From assembly GCA_020342235.1 (NCBI GenBank), contig CP073215.1, forward strand, positions 620,001-684,000: DNA of 64,000 nt. Direction: 5' to 3'. Position 1 is the stretch's first letter. Every line of letters begins with the position of its first letter. The translations under genes and the position numbers were made by a program. Shown piece after piece: positions 10,307 to 20,102 of this stretch. Source of the DNA: Saccharomycopsis phalli (Eukaryota > Ascomycota > Saccharomycetes > Ascoideales > Saccharomycopsidaceae). The notes below the pieces were generated by a model that saw only the letters and a list, made by a program, of their open reading frames with translations, did no database searches and had not been told where the DNA came from.

Positions 10307-11017
10307 CTAAAAGCGATCGTCCTTGTAGTAGGAGCGGAAAAAGTCTCTGAGCCGGTTGAACTCGGTCTTTGCATTGTCCAAGCTGTTTTTCACGTAAAAC
10401 ACCCACAACTCGTCCGGGGTGCCGGGCTGGGCCACCAAGTGGCTCAAATACTGGCTGTGCTGCGCGTCAATTGCTTGAAAGTACGCATCGTTCTCCGGCA
10501 GAAGCACAAACCCATCGTAGTTGAGATAGTTGCCGTAGTTCTGGATGCGCTCGCAGTACTTTTGCAACGCATGGAACCCCAACGACAGCGCCAGACCCTT
10601 GATGTAGTGCCCCAACTCAGAGAGCCCCGCCAACTGGATTTTGATGTTGCGCGGGTTCTTGATCTTGTCCAACGTCTTGGCCTCGTTCAACTTCAACTCC
10701 TCCTGGATCTCCTTCAGAAAGTGGCCGTTGGAGGCGCTCGGCGGCTCCTGCGCCACATCTCCAAACTCATCAGGTACCTCAATCACGTCGGTGCGAGCAA
10801 TCTTGTTGGAGAACTTCGCATAGTCAATTCCGTCGGGCATGATTGCCGCCAACACGCGGTCGATTTTGGCAAACGTCTCGACGACCTGGTTGATGAAAGT
10901 GGACACGAGGTTCTGGGAAAACTCCGCGTTGTCCTCGTCCATTGAGATAATCTCATTGAGCACGCTCCAGTCTATTATATCCTGGTATTCCTTGTTTGTA
11001 TCGTTCATAGCTGCCAT
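10307..11017 (-). CDS. YPD1: Histidine-containing phosphotransfer protein Ypd1
   Basis: Ypd1 carries phosphate from the sensor kinase Sln1 to the response regulators Ssk1 and Skn7 in the osmotic stress phosphorelay. The 236-residue product has the Ypd1 start (IDWSVLNEIISMDEDNAEFS, residues 15-34) and the HPt core LSELGHYIKG with phospho-acceptor His137, followed by CERIQNYG. It is longer than the 167-residue S. cerevisiae protein because of a ~50-residue insert between the first helices and the HPt core (about 65-115). Two CTG codons directly follow the KG of the HPt core (142 and 144). The family consensus is KGSS or KGSA, so reading CTG as Ser restores the motif while Leu breaks it. A start at Met4 is also possible. 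Confidence 0.9.
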   Translation of the reverse strand: MAAMNDTNKEYQDIIDWSVLNEIISMDEDNAEFSQNLVSTFINQVVETFAKIDRVLAAIMPDGIDYAKFSNKIARTDVIEVPDEFGDVAQEPPSASNGHFLKEIQEELKLNEAKTLDKIKNPRNIKIQLAGLSELGHYIKGLALSLGFHALQKYCERIQNYGNYLNYDGFVLLPENDAYFQAIDAQHSQYLSHLVAQPGTPDELWVFYVKNSLDNAKTEFNRLRDFFRSYYKDDRF

Positions 11018-11298
11018 CGGTTCCTAGCTCAGTCCGCCGAAGCGTATGTATTCCTGTCTCGGTGAATGTACAGTCTGGTCTAGGCCACAACCATATATCC
11101 TTGGGAAGAAAAAACCTAACGGTTTCACAGCCCGCTACCCTACCCATGACGTAATATCGGGGCTCACAACTGAGCGGGACGGGGCTCGAAACGATATGGC
11201 ACAGGGCTCGTACCAATCATCCGTGTAGCAGGGCTCATAGGTGCCGGCTCGTATCCCGCGTCATAACACCATTGTCATATCACGCCTCATAACATCCC

Positions 11299-13590
11299 TC
11301 ATGCTCCCGCCTCATTTCTAAATCCCTGATAATACGCAACCATCTCCTCAGTAATCCCCGGCACAACTTGCGCAAGCCCGTGCTCAAAATCCGACCACGT
11401 GACGTCGCGTGCATTGCGATCCTCCATAATCGCATGTATACCGGCCTCCTGGCACACCAACACAACCTCGGCTCCGGAAAAACCCTCGGTGCGTCGCGCC
11501 AACTCATCAAGCATTTCGGGGTCCTCGAGATTGAAGCCACGCGTCCGGATCGCAAAGATTTGCCGGCGCGCGCCCTCGCCGGGCGGTCCAACATAAATGT
11601 GCCGGTCAAGGCGGCCAGGCCGGAGCAACGCCGGATCTATCGCATCCGGCTTGTTGGTTGCCGCCACTATAATCACGCCTTTTAATTCCTCCACCCCATC
11701 AATCTCGTTCAAAAGCGTAGTCAACACTGTGCTGTGCGCATTGTCGTCACCGCGACGCGTCCCGGCAATCGCGTCAATCTCATCGAAAAATACAATGCTT
11801 GGCGCCGCAGCACGCGCCTTGCGGAAAACTTCGCGTATCGTCCGCTCAGACTCTCCCAAGTACTTGTTGAATATCTCTGCGCCTTTCACCGCCAAAAAGT
11901 TCAAGCCGCTCTCGGTGGCTAGTGCCTTTGCCGTCAACGTCTTGCTGCATCCTGGCGGCCCGTACAAGAGAATGCCGCGCGGCGCCGCGACGCCAAGACG
12001 CGAAAACGCGTCAGGACACTCCAACGGCAACTGCACCATCTCCTTGATCTTGCGCTTCAACTCTTCCTGCCCGCCAATCTCGCGCCAGTACACTTTCGGC
12101 ATCTCGAGCAGCACCTCCTTCATCGCCGACGGCCTGATCTCGCTGAGCGACGCGTCCAAGTCGCTGGCCTGCAACACAAACACGCCCGTCGCGAGTCCGC
12201 GCCGGATGGTCTGCATCACCGCGCCGCGCACCAACGCGACCAAGTCCGCGCCCACGTACCCGTGAGTCTTGCTCGCGAGTCGAGCGGCCACGCCCTCGGA
12301 AATCGCGACCGATTCCATGCCACCAAGAATCTTGCCGAGGATGGCGAGCCGGGCGCGTTCCCCCGGAACGGGGATCTCAATCTCCCTGTCCAACCGGCCA
12401 GCCATCCGGAGACCTCGGTCAACGTGGCTCGGCCGATTCGTTGCAGCAATCACCAAGACGCGTCCGGAAATCTCTAAGTTGTCCATCTGGCCCATGAGCG
12501 TAGCCACAAGCCGGTTGCCGGTCAAGTCCGCGTCCTCGGTCAGGTCGCTCCGGCTCGGGAGCAACGCATCAATCTCGTCGAAAAATACGATACTCGGCTG
12601 GTACTGCCGCGCCTCGCGAAACACGTCCTCGACGCGCTGCTCCGCGTCGCCCAAGTACTTTGACACCACGCGCGCCATGTCGACCTTGATCACGTGTACC
12701 CGGTCAAAGTGCTCGTTGCGCACCGCGTCCAACAACATGGTCTTGCCGGTTCCGGGACCCCCGTATAACAAGATCCCGCGGCTCGGTTTGATGTTGAACC
12801 GCGTAAACAACCGAGGGTGCTGAAGCGGGATCTGGATCGCGTCCCTGAGCTGGCTGATTTCCGCGTCGAGGCCGCCCACCGACGCGAAACCCGGTAGCTG
12901 CGGCAAGTACGGGTGCCCTCGGTACATTTCCTGGCGCGCGGCCTCGGCCTCGGCCTCGGTCGCCATGGCCTCGACCGTGATCCGGGCGCGTTGCCGGTGG
13001 TACGCGAAATGCGGCGCCACAAGCGGCTGCTCGTCGTCCACCGCGTCGCCCTCGGAATCAAGCGCCAACTGCGCAATTCCGTCGGTAATCTCCTGGTCAC
13101 CGGGACCGGAAACCTGCAACACCCGCACCTCCAATCCCTCCACCTCCACCTCAAGACCGGCCATTATTACGCCAATTTCCAGCAAAATTTTGCCAACTTT
13201 TGCCTCAAACTTGTCATCAAACGAGCCGCCGCTCACTCCAAGCTTCACGGACTCGCACTCTGGTAAAACCGAATTGTACCGCTCTAAAGACACACTGGTC
13301 CCCAAATGGAACCCACCAACTCGCCGAAAACCGGTGGCCATTTGTACAATTTCCAGTGGCTTTTGGCCAACTGCGACGGTTCCAACGACGCCTCTCAATC
13401 CCTGGGTGCTCACAAACACCAAATCGCCGACCTTGGCGCCCAAAGCTTGAGGAATTTGTTCGCCGACATAGACTTTAGCCGCGGCTTTTGGTGAGCCGGA
13501 AATCGGCCGGACTAGGAACTTTTTCGGCGCCTTTGGTGCCTTGACTTTTTCCGGCTCAGGAGCATTTGGAGACTTTTTTTTGATGACCAT
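11299..13590 (-). CDS. AFG2: AAA-ATPase Afg2/Drg1, 60S ribosome maturation
   Basis: Afg2 is a hexameric type II AAA+ ATPase that strips Rlp24 from cytoplasmic pre-60S particles. The 763-residue protein has a Lys/Pro-rich start, an N-domain to about residue 230, and two ATPase modules. D1 has Walker A GGPGTGKT and Walker B VFFDEIDALLPSRS. D2 has GPPGCSKT, the Cys-Ser form typical of Afg2/SPATA5, and VFFDEIDAIAGTRRG. The linker SAMKEVLLEMPKVYWREIGG and the second-region string HIYVGPPGEGAR are also family-specific. Length matches the S. cerevisiae protein (780). Base composition here is GC-rich compared with the window. It is divergent from the gene at 13815 across a CACGTG-rich promoter. Confidence 0.96.
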   Translation of the reverse strand: MVIKKKSPNAPEPEKVKAPKAPKKFLVRPISGSPKAAAKVYVGEQIPQALGAKVGDLVFVSTQGLRGVVGTVAVGQKPLEIVQMATGFRRVGGFHLGTSVSLERYNSVLPECESVKLGVSGGSFDDKFEAKVGKILLEIGVIMAGLEVEVEGLEVRVLQVSGPGDQEITDGIAQLALDSEGDAVDDEQPLVAPHFAYHRQRARITVEAMATEAEAEAARQEMYRGHPYLPQLPGFASVGGLDAEISQLRDAIQIPLQHPRLFTRFNIKPSRGILLYGGPGTGKTMLLDAVRNEHFDRVHVIKVDMARVVSKYLGDAEQRVEDVFREARQYQPSIVFFDEIDALLPSRSDLTEDADLTGNRLVATLMGQMDNLEISGRVLVIAATNRPSHVDRGLRMAGRLDREIEIPVPGERARLAILGKILGGMESVAISEGVAARLASKTHGYVGADLVALVRGAVMQTIRRGLATGVFVLQASDLDASLSEIRPSAMKEVLLEMPKVYWREIGGQEELKRKIKEMVQLPLECPDAFSRLGVAAPRGILLYGPPGCSKTLTAKALATESGLNFLAVKGAEIFNKYLGESERTIREVFRKARAAAPSIVFFDEIDAIAGTRRGDDNAHSTVLTTLLNEIDGVEELKGVIIVAATNKPDAIDPALLRPGRLDRHIYVGPPGEGARRQIFAIRTRGFNLEDPEMLDELARRTEGFSGAEVVLVCQEAGIHAIMEDRNARDVTWSDFEHGLAQVVPGITEEMVAYYQGFRNEAGA

Positions 13591-13629
13591 GATGATTGAC
13601 TATTTTTGCAGTCCACTGAATATTCATGT

Positions 13630-13780
13630 GATGTCACGTGGACATGATCGATCAAGATTTGTCACGTGGCATGATCGATCAAGACTAATCGCATGGGCAT
13701 AATACGATTTGCATGTGATGCACGTGATGAGAATCGATCAAGACTATCCATGTGATTCGCTACTTCGTCACGTGATGTGC
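13630..13780. promoter_or_regulatory. CACGTG cluster, AFG2 / 13815 divergent promoter
   Basis: CACGTG occurs at 13635, 13663, 13721 and 13769. Three copies of ATCGATCAAGA are interleaved (near 13646, 13674 and 13733), giving a repeated TGATCGATCAAGA / TCACGTG pattern within about 150 bp. Confidence 0.75.
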
Positions 13781-13814
13781 AGCACATTTTTCCACACCTC
13801 TTTAGCCAAAATGA

Positions 13815-14660
13815 ATGTCATATCGTCTGATATTGACCGCTTGTGGTTCAAAAAACAGCGTATTTCGCACTGTCCAGCTTGTAGAGTCGTCTTTCCAGCA
13901 GCCAGTTGGGCTACGCTTCATTCTTCGCGAGAAGAGCCTTGGAAAACAAGCAAAAGTCGAAACCTATCTAGGCCGGCTCAAACGGTTTCTAGGAAAGTCT
14001 TATCAACTAAAAAACGAGCATTTAGTGGCAACCACCCGCACATATGACTCACAGGTGCTCATTGGCCTGCAAAAGTACTCCATGAGCCAATTGACGAGGT
14101 TTGGTCGGGAATTGTACCGGATTGTTGTCATGGAGTATCTTGCAGGGTTTCAACCAGTGAGCCGGAGATACAAATTCATGGATCCGGTTTACTATAAATT
14201 AAAAGACTTGAGCCGGATTGGAGGACTCGATTTTGAAAAGCTAGAGGAGGCACCAAAGTGGACAAACCGGGGGCTCATCAACAAGTTTATGAAAAAAAAT
14301 GGGTTGGATTATTCGGTAAATGTGACCAGTGTGCTTTTGCAAAGCCCCATTTACAAGAAAATACGGTTTCCCTCTGCTCGTGAGAAGTTGAAGGTTAAAT
14401 GGGGGCTTCGGAGCGTACCAAAAGGCAAAGTGAGGCGTCATTTGATGAGTAAACTGAGGTACGAGATGGTTAAGCGGAAGTCGTTGAGCAAAGCGCGGTA
14501 TATTCGTAATTTGGATACGTTTTACTGGTTGATTGCCATGATCCGAATCGAGTATGGGGTAGATGCAGCTCGAAAGTATATCGAGGAGCAGGTCTTGACG
14601 CTGAAGAGGGGGATTTTGATGTTGCGGACCTCAGAAAGGGTACGCTGGGATTGGAAATAG
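13815..14660 (+). CDS. Basic protein, possibly RNase III-like mitochondrial ribosomal protein
   Basis: The 281-residue product is strongly basic. Its start (MSYRLILTACGSKNSVFRTV) lacks acidic residues and looks like a mitochondrial targeting sequence. A block resembling the RNase III helices is visible: SQLTRFGRELYRIVVMEYL (about 95-115), and near the C-terminus a run like AMIRIEYGVDAARKYIEEQV. This is reminiscent of the catalytically dead RNase III-like large-subunit proteins mL44/mL57, but I see no acidic catalytic signature and cannot name the gene securely. The start at 13815 is preceded by an overlapping out-of-frame ATG at 13811 (ATGAATG), so initiation must be at the second ATG or be leaky. 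Confidence 0.55.
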   Translation: MSYRLILTACGSKNSVFRTVQLVESSFQQPVGLRFILREKSLGKQAKVETYLGRLKRFLGKSYQLKNEHLVATTRTYDSQVLIGLQKYSMSQLTRFGRELYRIVVMEYLAGFQPVSRRYKFMDPVYYKLKDLSRIGGLDFEKLEEAPKWTNRGLINKFMKKNGLDYSVNVTSVLLQSPIYKKIRFPSAREKLKVKWGLRSVPKGKVRRHLMSKLRYEMVKRKSLSKARYIRNLDTFYWLIAMIRIEYGVDAARKYIEEQVLTLKRGILMLRTSERVRWDWK

Positions 14661-14743
14661 GTGGTGTGTGTTGCCTGGGCTGGTTCTCTGGTGATTGGTG
14701 GAATTGGGTTTCTAGAAGTTTTGAAGAGCTAGTAAGATTTTGA

Positions 14744-14806
14744 AATCTTTGGGAAAATCTGGGAAAATCTCTGGGAAAATCTCTGGGAAAATCTCTGAGG
14801 AAATTG
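14744..14806 (+). repeat. Short tandem repeat GGGAAAATCTCT
   Basis: GGGAAAATCT(CT) is repeated four to five times just 3' of the preceding gene. The rest of 14661-15559 shows a weak copy of dispersed repeat R1 near 14937-15010 and no gene. Confidence 0.85.
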
Positions 14807-15559
14807 CTGGGAATGACAAGTTCCAGGGATAAGAATCTCTAAGGATAAAAATCCCCTATGTATATAGTGTGCCTAGATCATTGACATGGTGCTAAATAGA
14901 CGAATTAACGAATAATTAAATGGGAAAATATAGTACAGGGTATTATACAATTGCTATAAAATACCCTCTAGTTCACCTGGCAAAGAAATAAATTTACATT
15001 TATACTTGAAAAAGGGAGTGAAATAACCTTTCGTCAGAACAGAACCAAGGCCTATTGGAATTAGTTATCATCTGTAGATTGGTTGTTTCGGGAAAAGATA
15101 AAGCACAACAGATAAAAGGAAGAAGCATAACTGCCAAAGACGAGCACAATTGATAAAAGACTAGCATAATTGCCGTAAGGAAGTGGAAATGGTGCGTAGC
15201 CAAGAAGCATGTGAAAATTAAGGGATTAATGTAGCTTCAAGAAAGAAATGTAAGCCTTTTTTATTACATAATAAAACACATATGTGTACCGATCCTTGAA
15301 TATACAAACTTGAGCACTTCTGGAATACTCTTGAGCATTTCTGGATTACTCTTGTCATTGCACAATTGCAGTCATGTGTGATTTTTCACATCAGATTCCA
15401 TGACCTAACCTATATGAGACCCTGAATTGTAAATTTCTGTTTGCCATCGTTTATTTTAGTAGCCCACCAATGCAGAAAGTAGACCCATTTCAAACGAGGC
15501 AATGATTCGGCTGGAATTTTGCATTGTAGCCGTCGGTGATACAACTAACAAGCATAGTA

Positions 15560-16585
15560 TCAATAAATACCCTTGATACGTATAATTTGGCTGGTGCGTC
15601 CTACAGTATAAACCTTTGGAGAAGGTCTCACAGATTTTAGTTTTCTTGGTCGTGGTGAGAGACAATAGTTTTGAGCTTCGTATTTCGTGCCGTTGGGATA
15701 TAGTGACAAAGTTGGCGAGTAGTCTCCTTTTTCGAGGAGTATCATTGCACATAATTCTTGGAAATCGGTAAATGATGGTGATTTGGCAATGAGCGACATG
15801 ACATAATTGGAATGTCGGTCATGGCCACGGATATTTGGAAATAGATACCCAAGAGTGTCTTGGGCCGAGAGAAACGACAAGTAATGAGAACGAGAGGCTA
15901 GTTTGAGTAAACTGCGACAGTCTTTGTAGGAAGCATGCACAGGAAGTTTGTCGGCGAGCCGTTTCAAACGCCCAAGAGCACGGTTGACTTTCTGGCGTAA
16001 TTTAGGGTTTTCTAATTCAAATCCAAGTACGGCTGCTTTGAAGTCTGATTTTGTTTTGATAGTCTCTGCATTACTCTGTAGATGGGCCAATAGTGGACTC
16101 ATTTCGTTAACTTCATAAAGCTCACCGAGGAGCAGCAAACAATCAAAAGGTTTTTTGCGGAGTAATGTGACAATATCGTCAAGAATAGACACGGCAGATT
16201 CCGTGGATGGGCAAGAGTACTGATGTAACTGATAGTGTTCTTTCTGGGAGGGTTGTGGAGCAGGGTGGTGCTGAATAAGGGAAATTGATTCGCTGAAAAC
16301 AGATGAAGGAGCTGGACTCACGATCAGTAAGCAAGCTTGTGGGGTTTGAGCGGGTGTTGGCGAGTTGAAGCGGACTAATTTGGAGTAATTTCCGAGGCCG
16401 AGGACAATGCCAAGTGATACTATTGGATGATTGGATGCTAATTTAGCAATAAAGGCGATAATGGTGTGAAATGGGAGACTTGCGAAATCTGCAATGGTTA
16501 GCGAAATGAATAAAGGGTTCAGGATAGCAACATTGGGACAAAACACCAGAAACAATGCCAACAACACATGAAGAGCCGATGGCAT
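15560..16585 (-). CDS. Orphan membrane-anchored protein
   Basis: I do not recognise this 341-residue protein. The first 23 residues (MPSALHVLLALFLVFCPNV) look like a signal peptide or anchor, and a second hydrophobic stretch follows at about 50-75. The middle (about 80-125) is rich in Ser, Pro and Gln. The C-terminal 210 residues are mixed, basic and look folded (for example RQKVNRALGRLKRLADKLP and DTLGYLFPNIRGHDRH). It ends in a basic tail. It stands alone, flanked by repeats on both sides. A lineage-specific gene is most likely; the length of the open frame and its ordinary amino acid composition argue against chance. Confidence 0.6.
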   Translation of the reverse strand: MPSALHVLLALFLVFCPNVAILNPLFISLTIADFASLPFHTIIAFIAKLASNHPIVSLGIVLGLGNYSKLVRFNSPTPAQTPQACLLIVSPAPSSVFSESISLIQHHPAPQPSQKEHYQLHQYSCPSTESAVSILDDIVTLLRKKPFDCLLLLGELYEVNEMSPLLAHLQSNAETIKTKSDFKAAVLGFELENPKLRQKVNRALGRLKRLADKLPVHASYKDCRSLLKLASRSHYLSFLSAQDTLGYLFPNIRGHDRHSNYVMSLIAKSPSFTDFQELCAMILLEKGDYSPTLSLYPNGTKYEAQNYCLSPRPRKLKSVRPSPKVYTVGRTSQIIRIKGIY

Positions 16586-16839
16586 TTTCCATAACGCATA
16601 CAGTGCTGGAAGAAGGACTATTATCTAGCGATTTGCTCTATGGTACATGGTCCCACTTGGTTTGGAAACGAAAAAATCAAACCAGTCAATAGCAAGAGAG
16701 TCCTGTAGCGCATTTTCGCAAGCAGCAATAGCCAAGCCTTGAAGAATAAATTGTATGTTTGACACTGGAGTCATTGTGTGAATTTATGGATCGTAAACGG
16801 TTTAGGAGATGGTGATTGATATTGTGGAAGGAGCAATTG

Positions 16840-16965
16840 TTGTAAAAGTAGCAGTTGTTGTAAAGTAGCAACTGTTGTAAAAGTACCAGCTGTTGTAAAA
16901 GTACCAGCTGTTGTAAAAGTGCCAACTATTGTAAACGTAGCAACTGTTGTAAAAGCACCAACTTG
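16840..16965. repeat. 18-bp minisatellite (TTGTAAAAGTACCAGCTG type)
   Basis: About seven diverged units of GTTGTAAAAGTACCAGCT are arrayed. Short ORFs through it on the minus strand code for SWYFYN or FTTAGT repeats, which I treat as by-products of the repeat. Confidence 0.9.
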
Positions 16966-17039
16966 TCAAGAGATTTGGTATAACAGATGTAGAGGCTGAT
17001 TTTTGCTCGAGGCGCAACCTAATGTAATCTAGTAGCTAG

Positions 17040-17150
17040 GATCTGCGTGTGATATGATAGCTATGATATGAGTTGGTAAAATGGCTAGAATATATTCGCT
17101 TGACAAATCAAAAAAAGCCCGCTTATTTATACTTGAGAAAAGGCAGAAAT
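17040..17150 (+). repeat. Dispersed repeat R1, diverged copy
   Basis: GAGTTGGTAAAATGGCTAGA followed by ATATTCGCTTGA and TTTATACTTGAG matches other R1 copies at 17750 and 25020. Confidence 0.5.
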
Positions 17151-17454
17151 AACAAAGAAGAGGGACAAAGACAATGCGGCTGTAGGAAAGAAATGAACTT
17201 TACTACACTGTACATGTAAGACGGGTGTCTCATCTCCATTAGAGGAATGAGAGATGCCGCATAAGGAGAAAGGTCTGATTGGTCAAGGTGAAAGAAGTAG
17301 AAATGACGATAGAAAGACGTGTATTTGGACTGATCATATGGCTAGAAATATTTTAATGTACAAAGGATCACTAGTCGTTGGTTGAATCATCTAAAGAACG
17401 TATTTGCTATAGACGAAATCACACATTGATCAAACTAATCTATGTACAACTAGC

Positions 17455-17675
17455 TCTGTAATAGTAACTAAGATATGTGTTGATACTATTGTTGGAATAT
17501 ATTTGGTTAATCTATTTGGGAGCAAGACGGGCTTTATATAGTGACAAGGTAGTTGGCAACGGAGAGAGCGAGCAAGGTACGAATGTTTTGATGTTGCGTC
17601 AAATGGTCTAGGGAATGTGTTTTGGGTAAACATTTAATAGTGATTGTAGGATTTGAGTTTAGTATCAGAAAGAAT
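17455..17675 (+). repeat. Dispersed repeat R1, long copy
   Basis: It begins TAATAGTAACTAAGATATGT and continues with TTTATATAGTG and GGGAATGTGTTTTGG. The order and spacing of these blocks match 30391-30560 and 56182-56368. Another partial copy lies at about 17750-17860. No gene is supported in 17150-17990. Confidence 0.65.
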
Positions 17676-17989
17676 TGAGGTGAGTATGGGTTTTACAGTT
17701 TTGATTAAGTCATTTTCTAGTGGTTCTGAGGCTAATTATGGCAAAACATACGATCCAGTTGTAATATAGTAGCCATACGAGTTGGTAAATGGTAATATAG
17801 TCGCTTGGGTATTTGAAAATCAGAGTATACTTGAAGAGGGTACATTTTCTTGAAGGAATGGACGTGGCTAGGCTATTGTCTTTGTAAAGAGTCATACAAC
17901 AGTAAGAGAAGACATGTGTTTGGAGAGATTGAGGATAGCTGAGAAGTGGATTGTTTAATACGTCAATCACTAGGCAAGAGAAATGTGTC

Positions 17990-18200
17990 TACTACAAGTT
18001 AAAAAGCCAACCACATGTCAAATCACAATAGCCAAACTACAAGTTAAGTAGTCAAACTACAATAGTCAAACTACAAGTTAAGTAGCCAAACTACTTTAAC
18101 CAAACTACAAATTAAATAATCAAACTACAATAGCCAACCACAATACACATCAAACCACCATAGCCAACCACGATAACCAACTACACATCAAACCACAAAA
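17990..18200. repeat. Degenerate AGCCAAACTACAA repeat block
   Basis: Units such as CAAACTACAAGTTAAGTAG and ATAGCCAACCAC are repeated about a dozen times just 3' of ADE12. The strand composition is skewed (few G on the plus strand). Confidence 0.85.
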
Positions 18201-18259
18201 TTTATACCATTCACATCTACCATACAAACGTGGATCAGACATACACATGTGCAAATCCT

Positions 18260-19555
18260 CTATACGTCCCGAGTAATGGTGCTTTCCCGACCAGGACCAA
18301 CACCAATCCATCTAATTGGAACATTCAAGTCCTTCTCAATGTACTCCACGTACCGGCGGCAGTTTTCTGGCAAATCGGCATACTTGGTCACCTTGCTGAT
18401 ATCCGTCTCCCACCCTGGAAAAGTCTTGTATAGAACCTCGACATTGGCCAAGACCTTCAAGTCGGCAGGGAACGAATCAAGCAATTCGCCATTGTGCATG
18501 TAACCAACTGCCACCTTGATCTCCTTAAAAGTGTCCAAGACATCCAATTTGGTGAGATTCAACGCAGTGTACCCGTTGATAAAGTTGGAATACTTCAAGA
18601 TCACCAAGTCCAACCATCCGCACCGGCGTTTTCTCCCGGTGGTCACCCCGTATTCGGCACCAATGTCCTGCAACTTCTCACCAATCTCGTTCAACTGCTC
18701 AGTGGCAAACGGCCCTTCGCCAACACGCGTGGTGTAAGCTTTGACCACGCCAAACGTCTCGTCAATGGCCTGAGGCGGGATTCCCAACCCGGTCAAAACC
18801 CCACCGATTCCGGTGTTGGACGACGTCACAAACGGATACGTGCCGAAATCAATGTCAAGCAACAACGCATTTGCACCCTCAATCAAGATGTTCTTCTTCT
18901 GGGCGAGTGCCTGGTGCATAAACGGAACCGTGTCCACCACAAACGGACGCAATTGCTCCTTGTACTCACGATATCGCTGCAATTCCTTGTCGACATCGTA
19001 CTCAAACCCGCCATATCTCTTTTGCCGGGTGCTCACAAGCCGACGGAACTTCGCCTCGAACTCGTCCCAAGCTCCTGGCTCGTCGTTCACCAAATGGTGG
19101 ATCCGCAAACCGGATCGAGACACCTTGGTGGAGTATGCAGGACCAATTCCCTTGCCGGTGGTGCCGATCTTGGCCTTTTCCTGCGAGTTTGTCAACTCGT
19201 GCTCACGCAACTTGTCGGTGATTTGGTGGAAGTCAAACACAATATGCGCACGGTTCGAGATGAATAACCGATTCTCGACGTTCACACCCTGATCAACGAT
19301 CTTCTGGAGCTCCTGGAAAAACGACGGCACGTGGATCACCACCCCGGACCCAATCACGTTCTTGCAGTTTGGGTTGATCAACCCAGACGGAAGCATGTGG
19401 AAATCGTACTTTTTCCCGTCAACAACAATCGTGTGGCCGGCATTGTTGCCTCCTTGGCACCGCGCACAGATCTCCACGTCCTCGCACAAAATATCCACCA
19501 ACTTTCCCTTTCCCTCGTCGCCCCATTGGGCCCCAAGTACAACTGATGTAGGCAT
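18260..19555 (-). CDS. ADE12: Adenylosuccinate synthetase
   Basis: This cytosolic enzyme joins aspartate to IMP using GTP, the first committed step of AMP synthesis. The 431-residue protein matches the family end to end: phosphate loop [14 protein letters not shown] (residues 8-21), [51 protein letters not shown], the [10 protein letters not shown] block and the C-terminal [13 protein letters not shown]. Catalytic Asp and His of the GDEGKGK and NNAGHT motifs are present. My manual scan found no CTG codon in the gene. It is divergent from the complex I subunit gene at 19728 across 172 bp. Confidence 0.98.
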   Translation of the reverse strand: MPTSVVLGAQWGDEGKGKLVDILCEDVEICARCQGGNNAGHTIVVDGKKYDFHMLPSGLINPNCKNVIGSGVVIHVPSFFQELQKIVDQGVNVENRLFISNRAHIVFDFHQITDKLREHELTNSQEKAKIGTTGKGIGPAYSTKVSRSGLRIHHLVNDEPGAWDEFEAKFRRLVSTRQKRYGGFEYDVDKELQRYREYKEQLRPFVVDTVPFMHQALAQKKNILIEGANALLLDIDFGTYPFVTSSNTGIGGVLTGLGIPPQAIDETFGVVKAYTTRVGEGPFATEQLNEIGEKLQDIGAEYGVTTGRKRRCGWLDLVILKYSNFINGYTALNLTKLDVLDTFKEIKVAVGYMHNGELLDSFPADLKVLANVEVLYKTFPGWETDISKVTKYADLPENCRRYVEYIEKDLNVPIRWIGVGPGRESTITRDV

Positions 19556-19595
19556 TGTCTAGTGGAATTTCCTCCAAGCAAGTTTTTCTCATGTC

Positions 19596-19690
19596 AGCGC
19601 ACGTGGCACGTGACACGTGACAATAAGCGACTGGCACGTGACACATACATTGTCCAGCAACCACTCGTCGGTCGTCTTGGTCACGTGTAT
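19596..19690. promoter_or_regulatory. Five CACGTG sites, ADE12 / NDUFA13 promoter
   Basis: CACGTG occurs at 19600, 19607, 19614, 19635 and 19682, the first three spaced exactly 7 bp apart (GCACGTGGCACGTGACACGTG pattern). The density is far above expectation for a 6-mer in 172 bp. Confidence 0.8.
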
Positions 19691-19727
19691 TCAAGTGAAA
19701 TCACACTTTTTTTATTGGTCCCTGCTA

Positions 19728-20102
19728 ATGCCTACTGTTCAAGATCTTCCACCAGTTGGTGGCTATGAGCCAGTCCAATGGAAGCGGAATATTCCTACCC
19801 GGGGATTCAGACCTAAGATTTGGTTGTTTGGCCTTATTTCCATCACCTCATACGGCTTCTACAAAGCAGTACAGTCGATCCAAGAGCGTCGCGAGTTGCA
19901 AAGAGAAAAGGTCTGGTCGCGCATTTATTTGACGCCATTGTTGCAAGCAGAGACTGACAGAGACACTGTCAGACGGTTTTACGCCGACAAGGAGAAGGAG
20001 GCCAAGATTATGAAGGATGTTCCTGGCTGGGATGTCAACAAGGGAAGTTATAACGACGGGAAGTTCCGGACACCTACCTATTCATTTTCGGATGTAAAGT
20101 AG
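19728..20102 (+). CDS. NDUFA13: NADH:ubiquinone oxidoreductase subunit NDUFA13/GRIM-19 (B16.6)
   Basis: This accessory subunit sits at the membrane arm of mitochondrial complex I. The 124-residue product has the family pattern: a QDLPPVGGYEPVQWKRNIP start, a single membrane helix (about 27-45), RRELQREKVWSRIYLTPLLQ and AETDRDTVRRF, then IMKDVPGWDV. Length is typical for fungi. I start at 19728 rather than at the in-frame ATG 19617, since MPTVQDLPP is where homologues begin and the extra 37 codons cross the CACGTG-rich promoter. Its presence shows the organism keeps a proton-pumping complex I, unlike S. cerevisiae. Confidence 0.93.
   Translation: MPTVQDLPPVGGYEPVQWKRNIPTRGFRPKIWLFGLISITSYGFYKAVQSIQERRELQREKVWSRIYLTPLLQAETDRDTVRRFYADKEKEAKIMKDVPGWDVNKGSYNDGKFRTPTYSFSDVK

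Noticed and set aside
16802-17017. 71-residue ORF with SWYFYN repeats
   Set aside because: Entirely explained by the 18-bp minisatellite; all three frames give repeats.
9550-18200. Short direct repeats considered as CRISPR-like arrays
   Set aside because: Repeats are contiguous or degenerate with no unique spacers of constant length, and the genome is eukaryotic.
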